A stretch of DNA of 64,000 nucleotides from Panax quinquefolius (taxonomy: Eukaryota; Streptophyta; Magnoliopsida; Apiales; Araliaceae). Location: contig CM035171.1 in NCBI GenBank assembly GCA_020205615.1, positions 27,221,741 through 27,285,740 on the forward strand. Direction: 5' to 3'. This document shows positions 11,612 to 23,195 of this stretch, in pieces. The stretch's first letter is position 1. Each line of letters starts with the position of its first letter. A program made the position numbers and the translations under genes. Under the pieces are notes generated by a model that did no database searches, was not told where the DNA came from, and saw only the letters and a program-made list of their open reading frames with translations.

Positions 11612-14276
11612 TAACCAAAATAGTATACATCACCCATTCCGAAACAATCAATACAATGGTACGTAAACAACTACAACTTTATTATTACAAAAATAAAAAA
11701 CATAAAATAAGTTTTAATAGTATAAAATGAAATATTATCTTTTAGACAATATCTATACCTAGTAATCAAATAAATCCTCATCACATTTATCACCCATTCT
11801 GATACATTATTTTACAACTTTATAAAAATGGTGAGGACTACTAAACAATACTCTAAATCTCTCAGAACATTATTTTACATTCCATACCCCACCATACCCC
11901 GACACTCGCTTATATTCTCGCCTCCCGAGAAGAAAAAAATGGAACAAAAAGAAAAAGGGTGAGCTCAACTAGCCCAAAGAAAGAATATTATGACTAAGAT
12001 AATATACAACAAATTATCGTTAGTCTTCAACAGGAAAAATCTAATAGAATACAATAGACAACAAATTTTAAATCAATATTCGCAATGAAATAATAATTCA
12101 TTAGAAGAGTTAAGTAGAGAATGCAAACTACTATCTTCTATGTATGAATTTAAAAGTTCATCGCTCATCTTTTATCCCCGTAACATCAATCAATATATAT
12201 CCGAATCAAATATTCATCTTTGCACTACAAAGCCAAAGATATTCATCACTTAATCATGTTCATCTAAACACTTGCTCATCTTTGCACTACGGCCAAAGAT
12301 ATTCTTCAGAAATCATTCATCTTTAACACTACAAAGCCAAAGATATTCAATAATATCATCATTTAAGACCGAGGATGATGAAAATATTTTTAAAGAAACG
12401 AATCCAAAGGAAACAAAATGACAAGGATTAAGGATTAAGGATTCGTACTTTATTTTATCCATGTCCAAAAATACCTCAAAAATAATTATAGTGGTGTAAA
12501 ATTCAAGAATGATCAAAACATGGATACAATCAAAGCTAGTATCCGTAATAGATATTTTGACTTAAAAGAAAATTTTTTATTTTTCATGAATAAAGTGCCG
12601 TATTCGTGAATAAGATCAGATATATGAATAAAGGTCGTATACGTGAATAAGAACTCCGACACCAAAAAGTTCCAAATTTGATAAAAAACTTCAGATCAAT
12701 ATTTCAACATAATGATATTGAAGAAATAATATCATTACGAAAAAAATAATATCCCTTACCTCACAAAGACAAGATTTCTAGTTAAAACACCTGATATAAA
12801 GCTATGACTTGAACTTGCAGATCAGATAGCAATACTCAAAGTATACTCAAAATACTCACAAGAATACGCTCGATAATATAGAGAGAGAAAACTTCAGCTT
12901 CTAGTGTAATTTTCAATTCTAACCTAAGACCCTATTTATAGAAATCGCTTAGAACACCAAAGCGTAAAATTTAATTTAATATTATTATATATATCAAAAT
13001 TCCTACGCCACTCTTGAAATCTGATTTCAGCTCAATAAGCACATGCCACCTTCTAGAAAAAGTAAGAAAAAACGTTTTTCTAATTTAAAATAATTTAAAC
13101 TTCCAAAAATCAATTATTTCTGAGCTTTCTAACTTCAATAATTCACAATAAATAGCCCTTTTCGTAAAAAATCTCAATCTCGCATCTTTTTATAGGAAAT
13201 TCAATTCTCTACAACTTTGCGTAGAAAGTTTTTCCAAATTCCAAATAGAAATTGACCAAATCCACAAACTGGACGATTTTACAAAGCTATAATCAAATTT
13301 CACCAATAAATGGGGTCCACCGACATGTTTAACATGTTTTAAACATTTATTGTAACAAAAATACTCTTCCTCCTCAGATACTCATATATCCCACATTCGT
13401 TGTAAAAATATCACCATTATTATATTATTAAAATATAATAATATATTTAAATGAATTATTTTATCGTAAAAGATAAAATTTCAATTTTCAACAATTGTCA
13501 CATTAAAAATTTTCTCCATCTATATCCACATAAAATCAATATTTTTCTCATCATATGAATCAATAATTAATTATTCACAAATAATATTACGTAATCACAA
13601 TATCGACAACCAAGCAGCTTCCTGAAAGAGGGGCTTTCCAATAAGAATTTCTCCTTATCATGCCAAGTAATTAGGTGACCAAACCTCTCCTTAGATAGAA
13701 CTTTCTAGACATTGCCAATAATGTTATCTAATAATATTATTCAGATAATATGAATTATTGCTTCGATAATGAAAATACCGTGTAATGACAATTATCAAAC
13801 AACAAAGAATATAAAATATCAACGCAAACAATTATTAAATCAATAAAATAAAATACTAATCAAGAATTATCGTAAACCATTATCGAGTAGTGCCTTCTTA
13901 CGTAAGAATCAATAATTGGTGCAATACCGCAGTGCTACCGTGTTTTAACCAATTTAGTATTTTAATAAGATTAATTGTGAATAACTACGCCGTTATTTTT
14001 AAACAACTTATATTTGTCGCTTTCTTCATCCAATCGCTTCACATGGGCCCACAAAAGATCGCTACTGTCAGCATTTAATATTCCCCGACAAAGATTTAAT
14101 ATTCCACGACCAAACGAATATTCCCCGACAACAATGAATATTTTATAACCACTTGCTTATTTTGAAATATTTATATTTTACCCATAACTATCCACATTAA
14201 TCAAATCAACCCTTACTATTTCAAAATAATAAATAGAGAAAATTAAATTTCATTAATAATAAGTTGGGGTCTTACA
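11612..14276 (-). repeat. Element C, 3' LTR
   Basis: This is the downstream LTR in the element's orientation. It ends on the plus strand in GGGGTCTTACA at 14276, the complement of TGTAAGACCCC. A TATAAATA box (complement at 12933-12940) precedes the transcript start. Near 12205-12350 a unit of about 60 bp with TTTGCACTAC and CCAAAGATATTC recurs; the same unit is found in the LTRs of A and B. Confidence 0.8.
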
Positions 14277-14290
14277 ACCTCCCTCCTTAT
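14277..14290 (-). other. Element C polypurine tract
   Basis: The complement reads AAGGAGGGAGGT and directly abuts the 3' LTR. That is the position and composition expected of the plus-strand primer. B (28434-28446) and A (50812-50823) have nearly the same tract. Confidence 0.8.
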
Positions 14291-14294
14291 GAAA

Positions 14295-14740
14295 TTTCTT
14301 CCTCAAAATCGACGTGACGTATTCTGTGTTTCAAAAGGTGAGGATACCTCGCTTTCATTTCCGCTTCCAATTCCCAGTCATTTCCTCTATAAAGATGATT
14401 CCTCCACAAAACTTTAACTTGTGGTATAACCTTTTCACGCTGTAGGACATGCTCCTTCCTATCCAAGATCTTGACAGTACCTCCTCATACGCTAAGTCTT
14501 CTATTATTTTCGTCCGCTTCTAACTCTATAACGTGGTTCGGTCTTTCACATATTTACGAAAGTACGATATGTGAAACACATTATGAACACGAGACATACT
14601 TTGAGGTAACGCAAGTCTATAGGCTACATTTCCTACTCGGTCAAGAATTTGAAATGGACCAATAAATCGTGGATTGAGCTTTCCTCTTCTTCCCAAATCT
14701 TGTAACTCCCTTCCATGGAGCAACTCGCAACAATACACGA
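14295..14740 (-). pseudogene. Element C integrase C-terminus and chromodomain
   Basis: Segment 14526-14738 reads LNPRFIGPFQILDRVGNVAY and SRVHNVFHISYFRKYV, the GPF/Y-type integrase C-terminal module of Tekay chromoviruses. Further on (about 14310-14430), in another frame, VKVLWRNH, DWELEAEMKARYPHL and an RHV tail give the chromodomain core, which in active elements helps to target integration to heterochromatin. Frameshifts separate the parts. Confidence 0.75.
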
Positions 14741-14744
14741 TCCC

Positions 14745-15880
14745 CTATACTAAATTCCACGTCCTTTCGATGAAGATCCGCATAACTCTTTTGTCGATCT
14801 TGTGCCATTTGTATACGCTTGTCGAATCATTTGGATCTTTTCTAGAGTCATACGCATTAAACTCGGGTCCCAACAATGTTGCTTCACCCACCTCATCCCA
14901 ACATATTGAGAGCGACACTTTCGGCCCATATAATGCTTCAAATGGAGCCACACCTATACTTGCCTCGATAACTGCTTGTTTTAGGAGAATTCCACCAATG
15001 GTAAATACTTATCCCAACCGCCTTTGAAGTCTAGGACACAGAGTCTTAATAGATCTTCAAGAGTTTGAATAGTCCTTCGATTGTCCGTCTGCTTGAGGAT
15101 GGTATGCCGAATCAATCAGAAATCCGCGCTCATAGCTTTTTGCAAGCTAACCCAAAATCTTGAAGTGAATCTTGGGTCACGATCCAAACTATGGATACCG
15201 GCATGCCATGTAACCTCACAATCTCATTTACATATATACTAGCAAGACGCTCAAGGAATAAGTCTCCGTGATCGGTAAGAAATGAGCGTACTTGGTTAAT
15301 CTATCAACAATAACCCAAATAGCATTGATGCCTTGAGAAACCGTAGAAGACCCGTGAATCTAAATCCATGGTAATGTGTTCCCACTTCCATTTCGAATCT
15401 CAAGTGGTTGCAACGGACCCTTAGGTACTAGATGCTCCGCTTTTACACGCCGACAAGTTAAACACATCGAGATAAACTTTGCAATCTCTCTCTTCATATT
15501 GTTCCACCAAAATGTATGTCAAGATCACGATACATTTTAGTACTTCCAGTGATGGATTGCAAATGGTGTATTGTGTGCCTCCATCATAATCTTGTACTTC
15601 AAATCGTAGTCGTTAGGAACACAAAGTCTAGAGAGGACTCAAGTATTCCTTCTTCATCAATTCTCGCCCGAATAGCTCCTTCTTGTACTTTCTTCTTCAT
15701 ACGCGACGCCCGGCCTGCGGGGCTCGAGCAACCTTAACTTTTTCTATTAAAGTTGGTTCTATGCGATACTTGACATCATCGCACTCATTCCTCGCATATG
15801 ATCTTCTACTCAACGCGCCGCCTACCACGCGCTCGCTTTTCCGTGATGGTATCAATAGTGTGGTCGTAGTCTTTCAATAG
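14745..15880 (-). pseudogene. Element C integrase core and RNase H-integrase linker remnant
   Basis: The minus-strand frames 14745-14951 give APFEALYGPKVSLSICWDEVG, a hallmark (PFE-x-LYGR-x-C-R-x-P-x-x-W) of gypsy integrases just after the catalytic core. The complement of 15300-15380 keeps the segment around an IWVIVDRL-type motif in broken frames. The zinc-binding and DDE parts are detectable only piecewise, by comparison with element A at 51768-52214. Confidence 0.65.
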
Positions 15881-17208
15881 CTCGAGCCAACGTCACCGCC
15901 AGCATGTTGAGTTCTTTTTGAGTGAAGAAATATTTAAGGCTTTTATGGTCCGAATATATCTCCACTTTCTCCCCATATAGATAGTGCCTCCATATCTTTA
16001 GCGCTGAAAACGATCGGGCGCTAACTCTAGATCATGAGTAGGATAATTCCTCTCATATTCTTTAAGTTGTCATGAGGCATAGGCTATGACTTTCCACGCT
16101 GCATGAGAACACATCCTAACCCTTTGCTCAAGCATCATTGAGAGATAACAAATCCATCCGAACCAGATGGTATTGTTAACAAAAGTCAAATAAGTCTCCT
16201 CTTAATCTCTTGAAACTCTTCTCGCATTCTTCGCTCCAAACGAATTTTGTATCTTTCCGAGTTAGCCGAAGTTAATGGAGTAGCGATTCGAGAAAACCCT
16301 TCCACGAATCTCCAATAATAACCAAATAGACCCGTAAAGCTACGTATTTTGGCCACCGACTTTTGCTTGTTCTAACTTTGATTGCTTCAATCTTCACGGG
16401 TCCACTTGATACTCCATGTTTTGACACCACGCGCCCAAGAAATGCTACTTCCTCAAGCCGTAACTCGCATTTCTTCAATTTGGCATATAGTTTGTTTTCA
16501 CGAAGCCTTTGAGTACCAAATTCAAATGGTGCTCATGATCTTCACGACTTTTTAGAATATATGAGGATGTCATCAATAAAGACAACAACAAACCGATCCA
16601 AATATTCCTTGAATACTCGGGCTCATCATATCCATGAAAGTCAGTAGAGCATTAGTCATCCGAAAGACATGCACTAAGAATTCATAATGCCCATACCGAG
16701 TTCTCGAAAGGCGCTTTGAATATCCTCGCCTAATCTTCACCGATGATATCCGTAACGAAGATCGATTTTTGAAAAGAATTGTGCCCTCTTGCAATCGGTC
16801 AAACAAGTCATCAATACGAGGTAGAGGATACCTATTCTTGATGGTGACATGGTTCAATTCCCCGATAGTCAATACAAAGTCGCATACTCCCGCTTTTTTC
16901 TTCTTTACGAATAAAACAGAGCACCCCAAGGAGATGTACTAGACGAATGAAACCGATGTCCAACAATTCCTCAGTAGTTGGACCTTTAACTCCTCGGGTT
17001 CAATAGAGCCATTCGATATGGGGTTTTAGAAATGGGCTTTATACCAAAGTTCAAGATCAATAAAGAATTCAACTTCACGCTCGGGGTAGACCGGAAGTTC
17101 TTCAGAAATACGCCAGAAAGTCAATAACAACAGAATATTATTCAAATTTGACGTGTCTTTATTCAAATCCATAACATGGGCTAAGAAAGCTTGACATCCG
17201 CTTTTCAA
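15881..17208 (-). pseudogene. Element C reverse transcriptase and RNase H remnant
   Basis: Pieces in family order on the minus strand are: ELPVYPEREVEFFIDLEL (17026-17208, the pre-RT linker), SVLFVKKKKAG and [19 protein letters not shown] (16573-16929), RTRYGHYEFLV, the catalytic FIDD readable in a shifted frame at 16569-16580, FLGRVVSKHGV (16272-16478) and a KYFFTQKEL RNase H segment near 15915. Several frameshifts separate them. The FIDD codons remain intact locally although the frame is lost. Confidence 0.8.
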
Positions 17209-17620
17209 TAAACGAATAGCTTTATGATTAGATATGACAAATGATTGATTTTAATGGTTTAGTTGCTTGAATTGCATAACAAAGTTGGTTAGAATATGAA
17301 AACTAACAACCTTACGAAAAATAATCAATTTTGGCATGATGAGTAGTTAACCAATCAATCCCTAAAATAACATCAAAAGCAAGTATCTTTAAAGAGATAA
17401 GGTCAATGTGTAAGGTAATGGTGCCAACTTGAATCAAACAAGATTTATAAAAAAGTGGATGTGATGAAAGTTTCTCCTAATGGAGTTTCCACAGATAGGT
17501 CAAAGTCTAATTTCTCCTGAGTCAAGTTTAAACGCTGAGCACAAGCAGAGAGATAAATGAATGGGTAGCACCCAGATCAAGTAAGGTATAAACTTCGCAA
17601 GAATTTATAAATAGCTTACC
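17209..17620 (-). pseudogene. Element C aspartic protease remnant
   Basis: The complement of about 17540-17585 reads LDLGATHSFISL. The retropepsin motif is D-T/S-G-A-T-H-S-F, so the residue after the catalytic Asp is Leu. Downstream come LNLTQEKLDFDLSVETPLGE and, in broken frames, the usual IL-x-M-D-W-L region. It would cleave Gag-Pol if intact. Confidence 0.65.
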
Positions 17621-17623
17621 CGA

Positions 17624-18913
17624 TCACCTCGCTTCGGGGTTCTCGATTTTGACCACCACAACAAACGCTTCTTCCCGAACCGCTGACTTTGACTTTTTCT
17701 CGGGATAGTTTTTTGAGTCACCGTCCCTCACTGAACTAGGTTTCGCCACCGCATAATCTCGAGTGATATGTCCTTCCTTTCTATAATTATAGTATACCTT
17801 GAACTGTTGTGGACAGCTTGACCGATATGTCCTCTTTCCCAGCATTTATAGGATATGACCGGTGGTCGCTTCTCCTCCTTAGAACCGGGCCATTGTCGCG
17901 CACCCGCTGCCTTCACATGGTCGTTGTTAAATCTCCTCTTTTAAAATCTCCTCCCTCGCTTCTTCTATTTTCATGGCCATGATTACCACCAGAGTGGTTA
18001 CCATTTTTGTCCGTCTGCTTTTCTCCTCCGCCGGGTTATCATTATTCTCGCTGATCGCTATCTCCGTACGATCCTCGGTTATGGTCCCCGATTGAACATA
18101 CTCAAGTATCTCGCTTCTAACAATTGAGCCCTCATAACAACATCCTAATAGAGAGAAAATTTATGAGAAATGAGATATTGTCGATGCCGGTTTTTCAAAC
18201 CTCTCGTAAACATCCGCCATACGCTCTCATTCTCCACCAAATGAGGTGCAAACCTCGATAACTCGCAAACTTTGCCTCGCATCGAGACACCGCCATGTTG
18301 TTTTGTTCTAATCTGATGAACTCCACTTCCTTCATATACGACGAACACTTTCGTGAAAGTATTTGTCATTAAATAGTTTCAAACGCTCCCCAAGACATGC
18401 CGAAAAGCGGCCGGATGGGTACGCTTCACGCATTCCCACCAAGAGAGTCTCCTTCGCCACTTTTAACATAAAGGTGGCGAATGGAACCTTCGTTCTCCGC
18501 ATCCCAAGACATCGAATATCTTGGTAATTTGCTTGACCCATGTTTCCGCCATGATCGGATCCGCTTTCCCTTAAATTCGTGGTCCCAACTTCTTGAACTG
18601 CTTTCGTTGTGACAACCCGTGAATTGCTATCATTTCCTCTATATTTTGAACACGAAGTCTCCTCGTCGATTTTGCATGAATCGCAAAAGCTTCTAAACAT
18701 CCCCTCGCTCATCATCTCGCCAAAGGTGTTATTCACAGGAGGAACATTGCCACCATCTGTATCGCTCTCCTCGCTGGTGAGTACAAAGCGCCTCCACAGC
18801 CTCATTTCATTGTTAATATTCTCAATGACATTCTCAAATATCGCTATAAAACAAGGGTTAATTAAGGAAATCAATATATCACATAATATCCTTATATACC
18901 GACCAACTAACAA
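17624..18913 (-). pseudogene. Element C gag remnant with CCHC knuckle
   Basis: The N-terminal part (18332-18913) includes VIENINNEM and KVPFATFML, matching element A. The matrix-like part reads EVCELSRFAPHLV-type sequence, then a MFTRGL motif (18145-18369), which is the Retrotrans_gag core. A knuckle, YKCWERGHIG, lies at about 17838-17870. Gag would package the RNA and form the particle. Frames shift at least three times. Confidence 0.7.
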
Positions 18914-19003
18914 ATAAGCTTAGGTAGGACACACTAGCGAAGGATTTACTCGCCTCTCCTCCTAATTCTATTCCCCGATCTCCGCCAGAGATCATATCCC
19001 TAA

Positions 19004-19015
19004 GCTCGATACCAA
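19004..19015 (-). other. Element C primer-binding site, degraded
   Basis: The complement reads TTGGTATCGAGC just inside the 5' LTR edge. The intact form in B and X is TGGTATCAAAGC, complementary to the 3' end of initiator Met-tRNA as in most plant gypsy elements. Here it is off by one base and has a substitution. Confidence 0.75.
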
Positions 19016-19016
19016 C

Positions 19017-21609
19017 CGCGATGCCCCCAAAATAGGTATACATCACCCATTCTCGAAAGTTGTCAATACATGGTACGTAAAACAACTACAACTTTATTAT
19101 TACAACAATAAAACTGTGAGTTTGTATACAAATATTATCTTCTAGACAATATCTATACTCGATAAAATCCTCATCACATTTATTGATACATTATTTTACA
19201 AAAATGGTGAGGACTACTAAACAACTCTCTAGAACTTTCATTCCATACCCCGACTGCACTCGCTATATTCTCGCCTCCCGAGAAGAAAAATGGAACAAAA
19301 AGAAAAAGGGTGAGCTCAACTAGCCCAAGAAAAGAATATTATGACTAAGATAATATACAACAAATTATCGTTAGTCTTCAACAGGAAAAAATCTAATAGA
19401 ATACAATATACAACAAATTTTAAATCAATATTCGCAATGAAATAATAATTAATTAGAAGAGTTAAGTAGAGAATGCAAACTACTATCTTCTATGTATGAA
19501 TTTAAAAGTTCATCGCTCATCTTTTATCCCCAGAACATCAATCAATATATATCCGAATCAAATATTCATCTTTGCACTACATGTGCCAAAGATATTCATC
19601 ACCGGGTCATGTTCATCTAAACACTGCTCATCTTTGCACTACGGCCAAAGATATTCTTCAGAAATCATTCATCTTTGCACTACAGCCAAAGATATTCAAT
19701 AATATCATCATTTAAGACCGAGGATGATGAAAAATATTTTTAAAGAAACGAATCCAAAGAAACAAAATGACAAGGATTAAGGATTAAGGATTCATACTTT
19801 GTTTTATCCATGTCCAAAAATACCTCAAAATAATTATAGTGGTGTAAAATTCAAGAATGATCAACACATGGATACAATCAAAGCTAGTATCCGTAATAGA
19901 TATTTTGACGAAAAGAAAATTTTTCATTTTTCGATGAATAAGTGTCAGTATTCGTGAATAAGATCAGATATCGTGAATAAAGGCCGTGATACGTGAATAG
20001 TAACTCCGACACCAAAAGTTTGAAATTTGATAAAAAAAACTTCAGATCAATATTTCAACATAATGATATTGAAGAAATAATATCATTACGAAAAAAAATA
20101 ATATCCCTTACCTCACAAAGACAAGATTTAGTTGAAACACCTGATATAAAGCTATGACTTGAACTTGCATCGATAGCAATACTCAAAGTATACTCAAAAT
20201 ACTCACAAGAATACGCCGATAATATAGAGAGAAAAACTTCAGCTTCGTGTAATTTTCAATTCTAACCTAAGACCCTATTTATAGAAATCGCTTGAACACC
20301 AAAGCGTAAAATTTAATTTAATATTATTATATATATCAAAATTCCTACGCCACTCTTGAAATCTGATTTCAGCTCAATAAGCACATGCCACCTTCTAGAA
20401 AAAGTAAGAAAAACGTTTTTCTAATTTAAAATAATTTAAACTTCCAAAAATCAATTATTTTGAGCTTCTAACTTCAATAATTCACAATAAATAGCCCTTT
20501 TGTCGAAAAATTGAATCTCACAACTTTTTTATAGGAAATTCAATTCTCTACAACTTTGCGTAAGAAAGTTTTTCCAAATTCCAAATAGAAATTGACCAAA
20601 TCCACAAACTGACGATTTTACAAAGCTATAATCAAATTTCACCAATAAATGGGGTCCACCAACATGTTTAACATGTTTTAAACATTTATTGCAACAAAAA
20701 TACTCTTCCTCCTCAGATACTCATATATCCCACATTCGTTGTAAAATATCACCATTATTATATTATTAAAATATAATAATATATTTAAATGAATTATTTT
20801 ATCGTAAAAGATAAAATTTTAATTTTCAACAATTGTCACATTAAAAATTTTCTCCATCTATATCCACATAAAATCAATATTTTTCTCATCATATGAATCA
20901 ATAATTAATTATTCACAAATAATATTACGAATCACAATATCGACAACCGTGCGCCCTCAGAAAAGAGGGGCTTTCCAATAAGAATTTCTCCTTCATCGCC
21001 AAGCAATTAGGTGACCAAACCTCTCCTGTAGATAAACTTTCTAGACATTGCCAATAATGTTATCTAATAATATTATTCGAGATAATATGAATTATTGCTT
21101 CGATAATGAAAAATACGTGTAATGACAATTATTGAAACAACAAAGAATATAAAATATCAACGCAAACAATTATTAAATCAATAAAATAAAATATCGATCA
21201 AGAATTATCGTAACCATTATCGAGTAGTGCCTTCTTACGTAAGAATCAATAATTGGTGCAATACTGCAGTGCTACCGTGTGTTAACCAATTTAGTATTTT
21301 AATAAGATTAATGGTAAATAACTACGCCAAGTATTTTTTTAAACAACTTATATTTGTCGCTTTCTTCATCCAATCGCTTTCACATGGGCCCCACATGGTC
21401 ATGGCTGGTCGTGCGAATATTCCCCGACGATACGAATATTCCACGACCAAACGAATATTCCCCGACAACAATGAATATTTTATATCCACTTGCTTATTTT
21501 GAAATATTTATATTTTACCCATAACTATCCACAAATCAAATCAACCCTTACTATTTCAAAATAATAAATAGAAAATTAAATTTCATTAATAATAAGTTGG
21601 GGTCTTACA
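19017..21609 (-). repeat. Element C, 5' LTR
   Basis: Collinear with 11612-14276 but with numerous small differences, several at CAG/CTG positions (compare 12816-12829 with 20166-20176). It ends in GGGGTCTTACA at 21609. The start is placed by analogy with the GTCACA end of the B LTR. Confidence 0.8.
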
Positions 21610-21626
21610 ATAATAGTAACAAACAT

Positions 21627-21688
21627 AACTATCCAACATTAATCAAATCAACCCTAATACTATTTCAAAATAATAAATAGAGAAAAAT
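21627..21688. repeat. Duplicate of the C LTR terminus just outside the LTR
   Basis: About 62 bp containing ATAACTATCCA, ATCAAATCAACCCT and ATTTCAAAATAATAAATAG repeats the sequence at about 21520-21575 inside the LTR. It lies outside the LTR end, between MULE-type motifs. Confidence 0.7.
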
Positions 21689-21739
21689 ATAAATGATTTC
21701 AACATAAACATCAAATCAAAACCAATTTAAGCAACTTGT

Positions 21740-21945
21740 GTATACTTTGTCGATATATAGAGACCAAAATGGCACTCTTTGCGGGTTCACGAGATCGATC
21801 TACCATCTAACCAACCAATTTATGGACGCTTTTCTCCAACTCATCACACTGAACTATGTCCTGAGTGGTCAGAACCATCTGATAGTGTGCAGACTTGCTT
21901 TCTACCTCGCATTTATCCCCCTTTATCAATTGACATAAAAGGTAA
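21740..21945 (-). pseudogene. Ulp1-like gene exon between acidic linker and peptidase
   Basis: The minus strand reads DKCEVESKSAHYQMVLTTQD and, after one stop, DRSREPAKSAILVS. This resembles the basic R-x-R-x-P stretch that precedes the peptidase in MULE Ulp1 proteins. The acceptor is not clear. It is assigned by position between better supported exons. Confidence 0.45.
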
Positions 21946-22234
21946 CAGATACAATTAGATTTTTAACCCAAACACATGCAGTTAACTAATATATGTAATA
22001 AAAAACTGACTGAACAATAGGTGACTATAATGAACATATTATAATAGTAACCAACACAAAATATAATAGTAACCAAACCATAATATAATAGTAACCAACA
22101 CACAATGTAATAGTAACTAAACCACAATATAATAGTAACCATAACATAAATAATAGTAACCAAACCACAATATAACGGTAACCAAAACCTAAACAATATG
22201 TAATAAAAAGACAGCATGTCATTGTAACACTAAC
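21946..22234. repeat. GTAACCAA-rich intron of the Ulp1-like gene
   Basis: Many short copies of AATAGTAACCAAAC-type sequence fill this intron, continuing the repeat class seen at 31340-33480. Apparent hydrophobic reading frames on the minus strand (Y/V/L-rich) come from the repeat and are not genes. Confidence 0.65.
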
Positions 22235-22318
22235 CTCAGTAACAACATACACAACAAGCTCTTTCCCTGTATATTGGCTTAATATTTTAAAAGATGACAT
22301 GTCATTGTTCTTGCCAAT
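22235..22318 (-). pseudogene. Small Ulp1-like gene exon
   Basis: Between a TTTTTCACAG acceptor and a GAG|GTTAGTG donor, 84 nt give IGKNNDMSSFKILSQYTGKE and on to VVTE without a stop. The size and splice sites are good. No domain is recognised. Confidence 0.5.
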
Positions 22319-22397
22319 CTGTGAAAAATAAAAAGCAACCAATTAATCATTAAAACAAAACATATATAACACATAACAAAATAAACAAATATGTTTA

Positions 22398-23130
22398 ACT
22401 TTGACATTTTCTTCATCATCGATGATAATTATTGCATGGGGTTCTTCCACCGTAACATCACGTTCGACCTCATTAACAGTTTCATTCTCATCCTTTTTCT
22501 CAACGACTTTCGACCCATCGTCACCATCATCATTCTCGTTCAATTTTGAACCATCATCGTCATCCTCATCAGCGTGGGGCTCTTCCATCATAACATCATG
22601 TTCACCCTCTTTAATAGCTTCGGTTTCATACTCATCCTTCTTCTCATAAACTTTCGACCCATCGTCACCATCCTCATCATCATCATTATCCTTCCCTTTA
22701 AAATCATCACCATCCTCATCAGCATCATCATCAACATCATCACCACCAACATCATCAGAATCAAAATCATCATCAGAATCACCACCATCTTGTTTGTCAT
22801 CGTCATCCCCAACGCCTTTGATCCCGCGTAACTCCTCTCTAATAATGAACCTAAAGTCCTTGCATATCTGAACATATAAAATCTGCATTTCATCCCTAAT
22901 GATGCCTGTAATTTTCCAATGCCTTTCTTAATTTCAGACACTTTTTTCTCCAACGGCCTAAACCGTGCATCAATTGCATCTTTAACGTCAGATATAGAAA
23001 ATCTAACGTTTTTAACCTTCACATTTTTTTCCACCTTCTTATCAGCATCGTTCCCATTGAAAAATTAAATGCCGCCCAAATCCAGCCGATCCTTCTCCTC
23101 AGCCGTGAGAATTAAGCTTTTTATCCTCAA
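22398..23130 (-). pseudogene. Ulp1-like gene acidic exon
   Basis: The exon begins after a TTTTTCAG acceptor at 23131-23132 and gives ILTAEEKDRLDLGG, then NVRFSISDVKDAIDARF and a short helical stretch with heptad-like charge. A one-base shift near 22890 leads to QICKDFRFIIREELRGIKG and a very acidic region of about 130 residues (DDDD, GDDGSK, EEPHADED repeats). Acidic linkers between DUF1985 and the C48 domain are common in these proteins. One TAA lies before FFNGND. The strongly repetitive GAT codons make the exact frame uncertain. Confidence 0.6.
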
Positions 23131-23190
23131 CTGAAAAACAATAAGTACACTTTAATATAACATCTAACACACATTGTACAATTAAAATAA

Positions 23191-23195
23191 AAAAA
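23191..23195. repeat. Element B target-site duplication, left
   Basis: AAAAA immediately before the LTR start TGTGAGACC. The partner is 31333-31337. Five bases is the normal duplication for Ty3/gypsy integration. Both flanks are A-rich, so the sequence itself is not very specific. Confidence 0.75.

Larger units (their letters stand above)
11612..21609 (-). mobile_element. Element C: Tekay-type chromovirus (Ty3/gypsy), degenerate, in an intron of MULE E
   Basis: Two LTRs (about 11612-14276 and 19017-21609) flank 4.7 kb of gag-pol remnants read on the minus strand. The order is gag, CCHC knuckle, protease, RT, RNase H, integrase, chromodomain, which is the chromovirus order. The LTR outer end reads TGTAAGACCCC on the minus strand. 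The element is nearly the same length and layout as A. The right flank is ATAATAGTAAC, MULE-type repeat sequence. The left flank is too similar to the LTR edge to call a target duplication with confidence. Frames are broken by many one- and two-base gaps, so it cannot encode proteins now. Confidence 0.85.

Noticed and set aside
15516..15880. Plus-strand frames across element C as genes
   Set aside because: They are opposite to, and explained by, the minus-strand integrase region.
22401..22831. Plus-strand Ser/Ile-rich frames opposite the acidic exon
   Set aside because: They are antisense shadows of the GAT/GAC-rich acidic region of the minus-strand gene.
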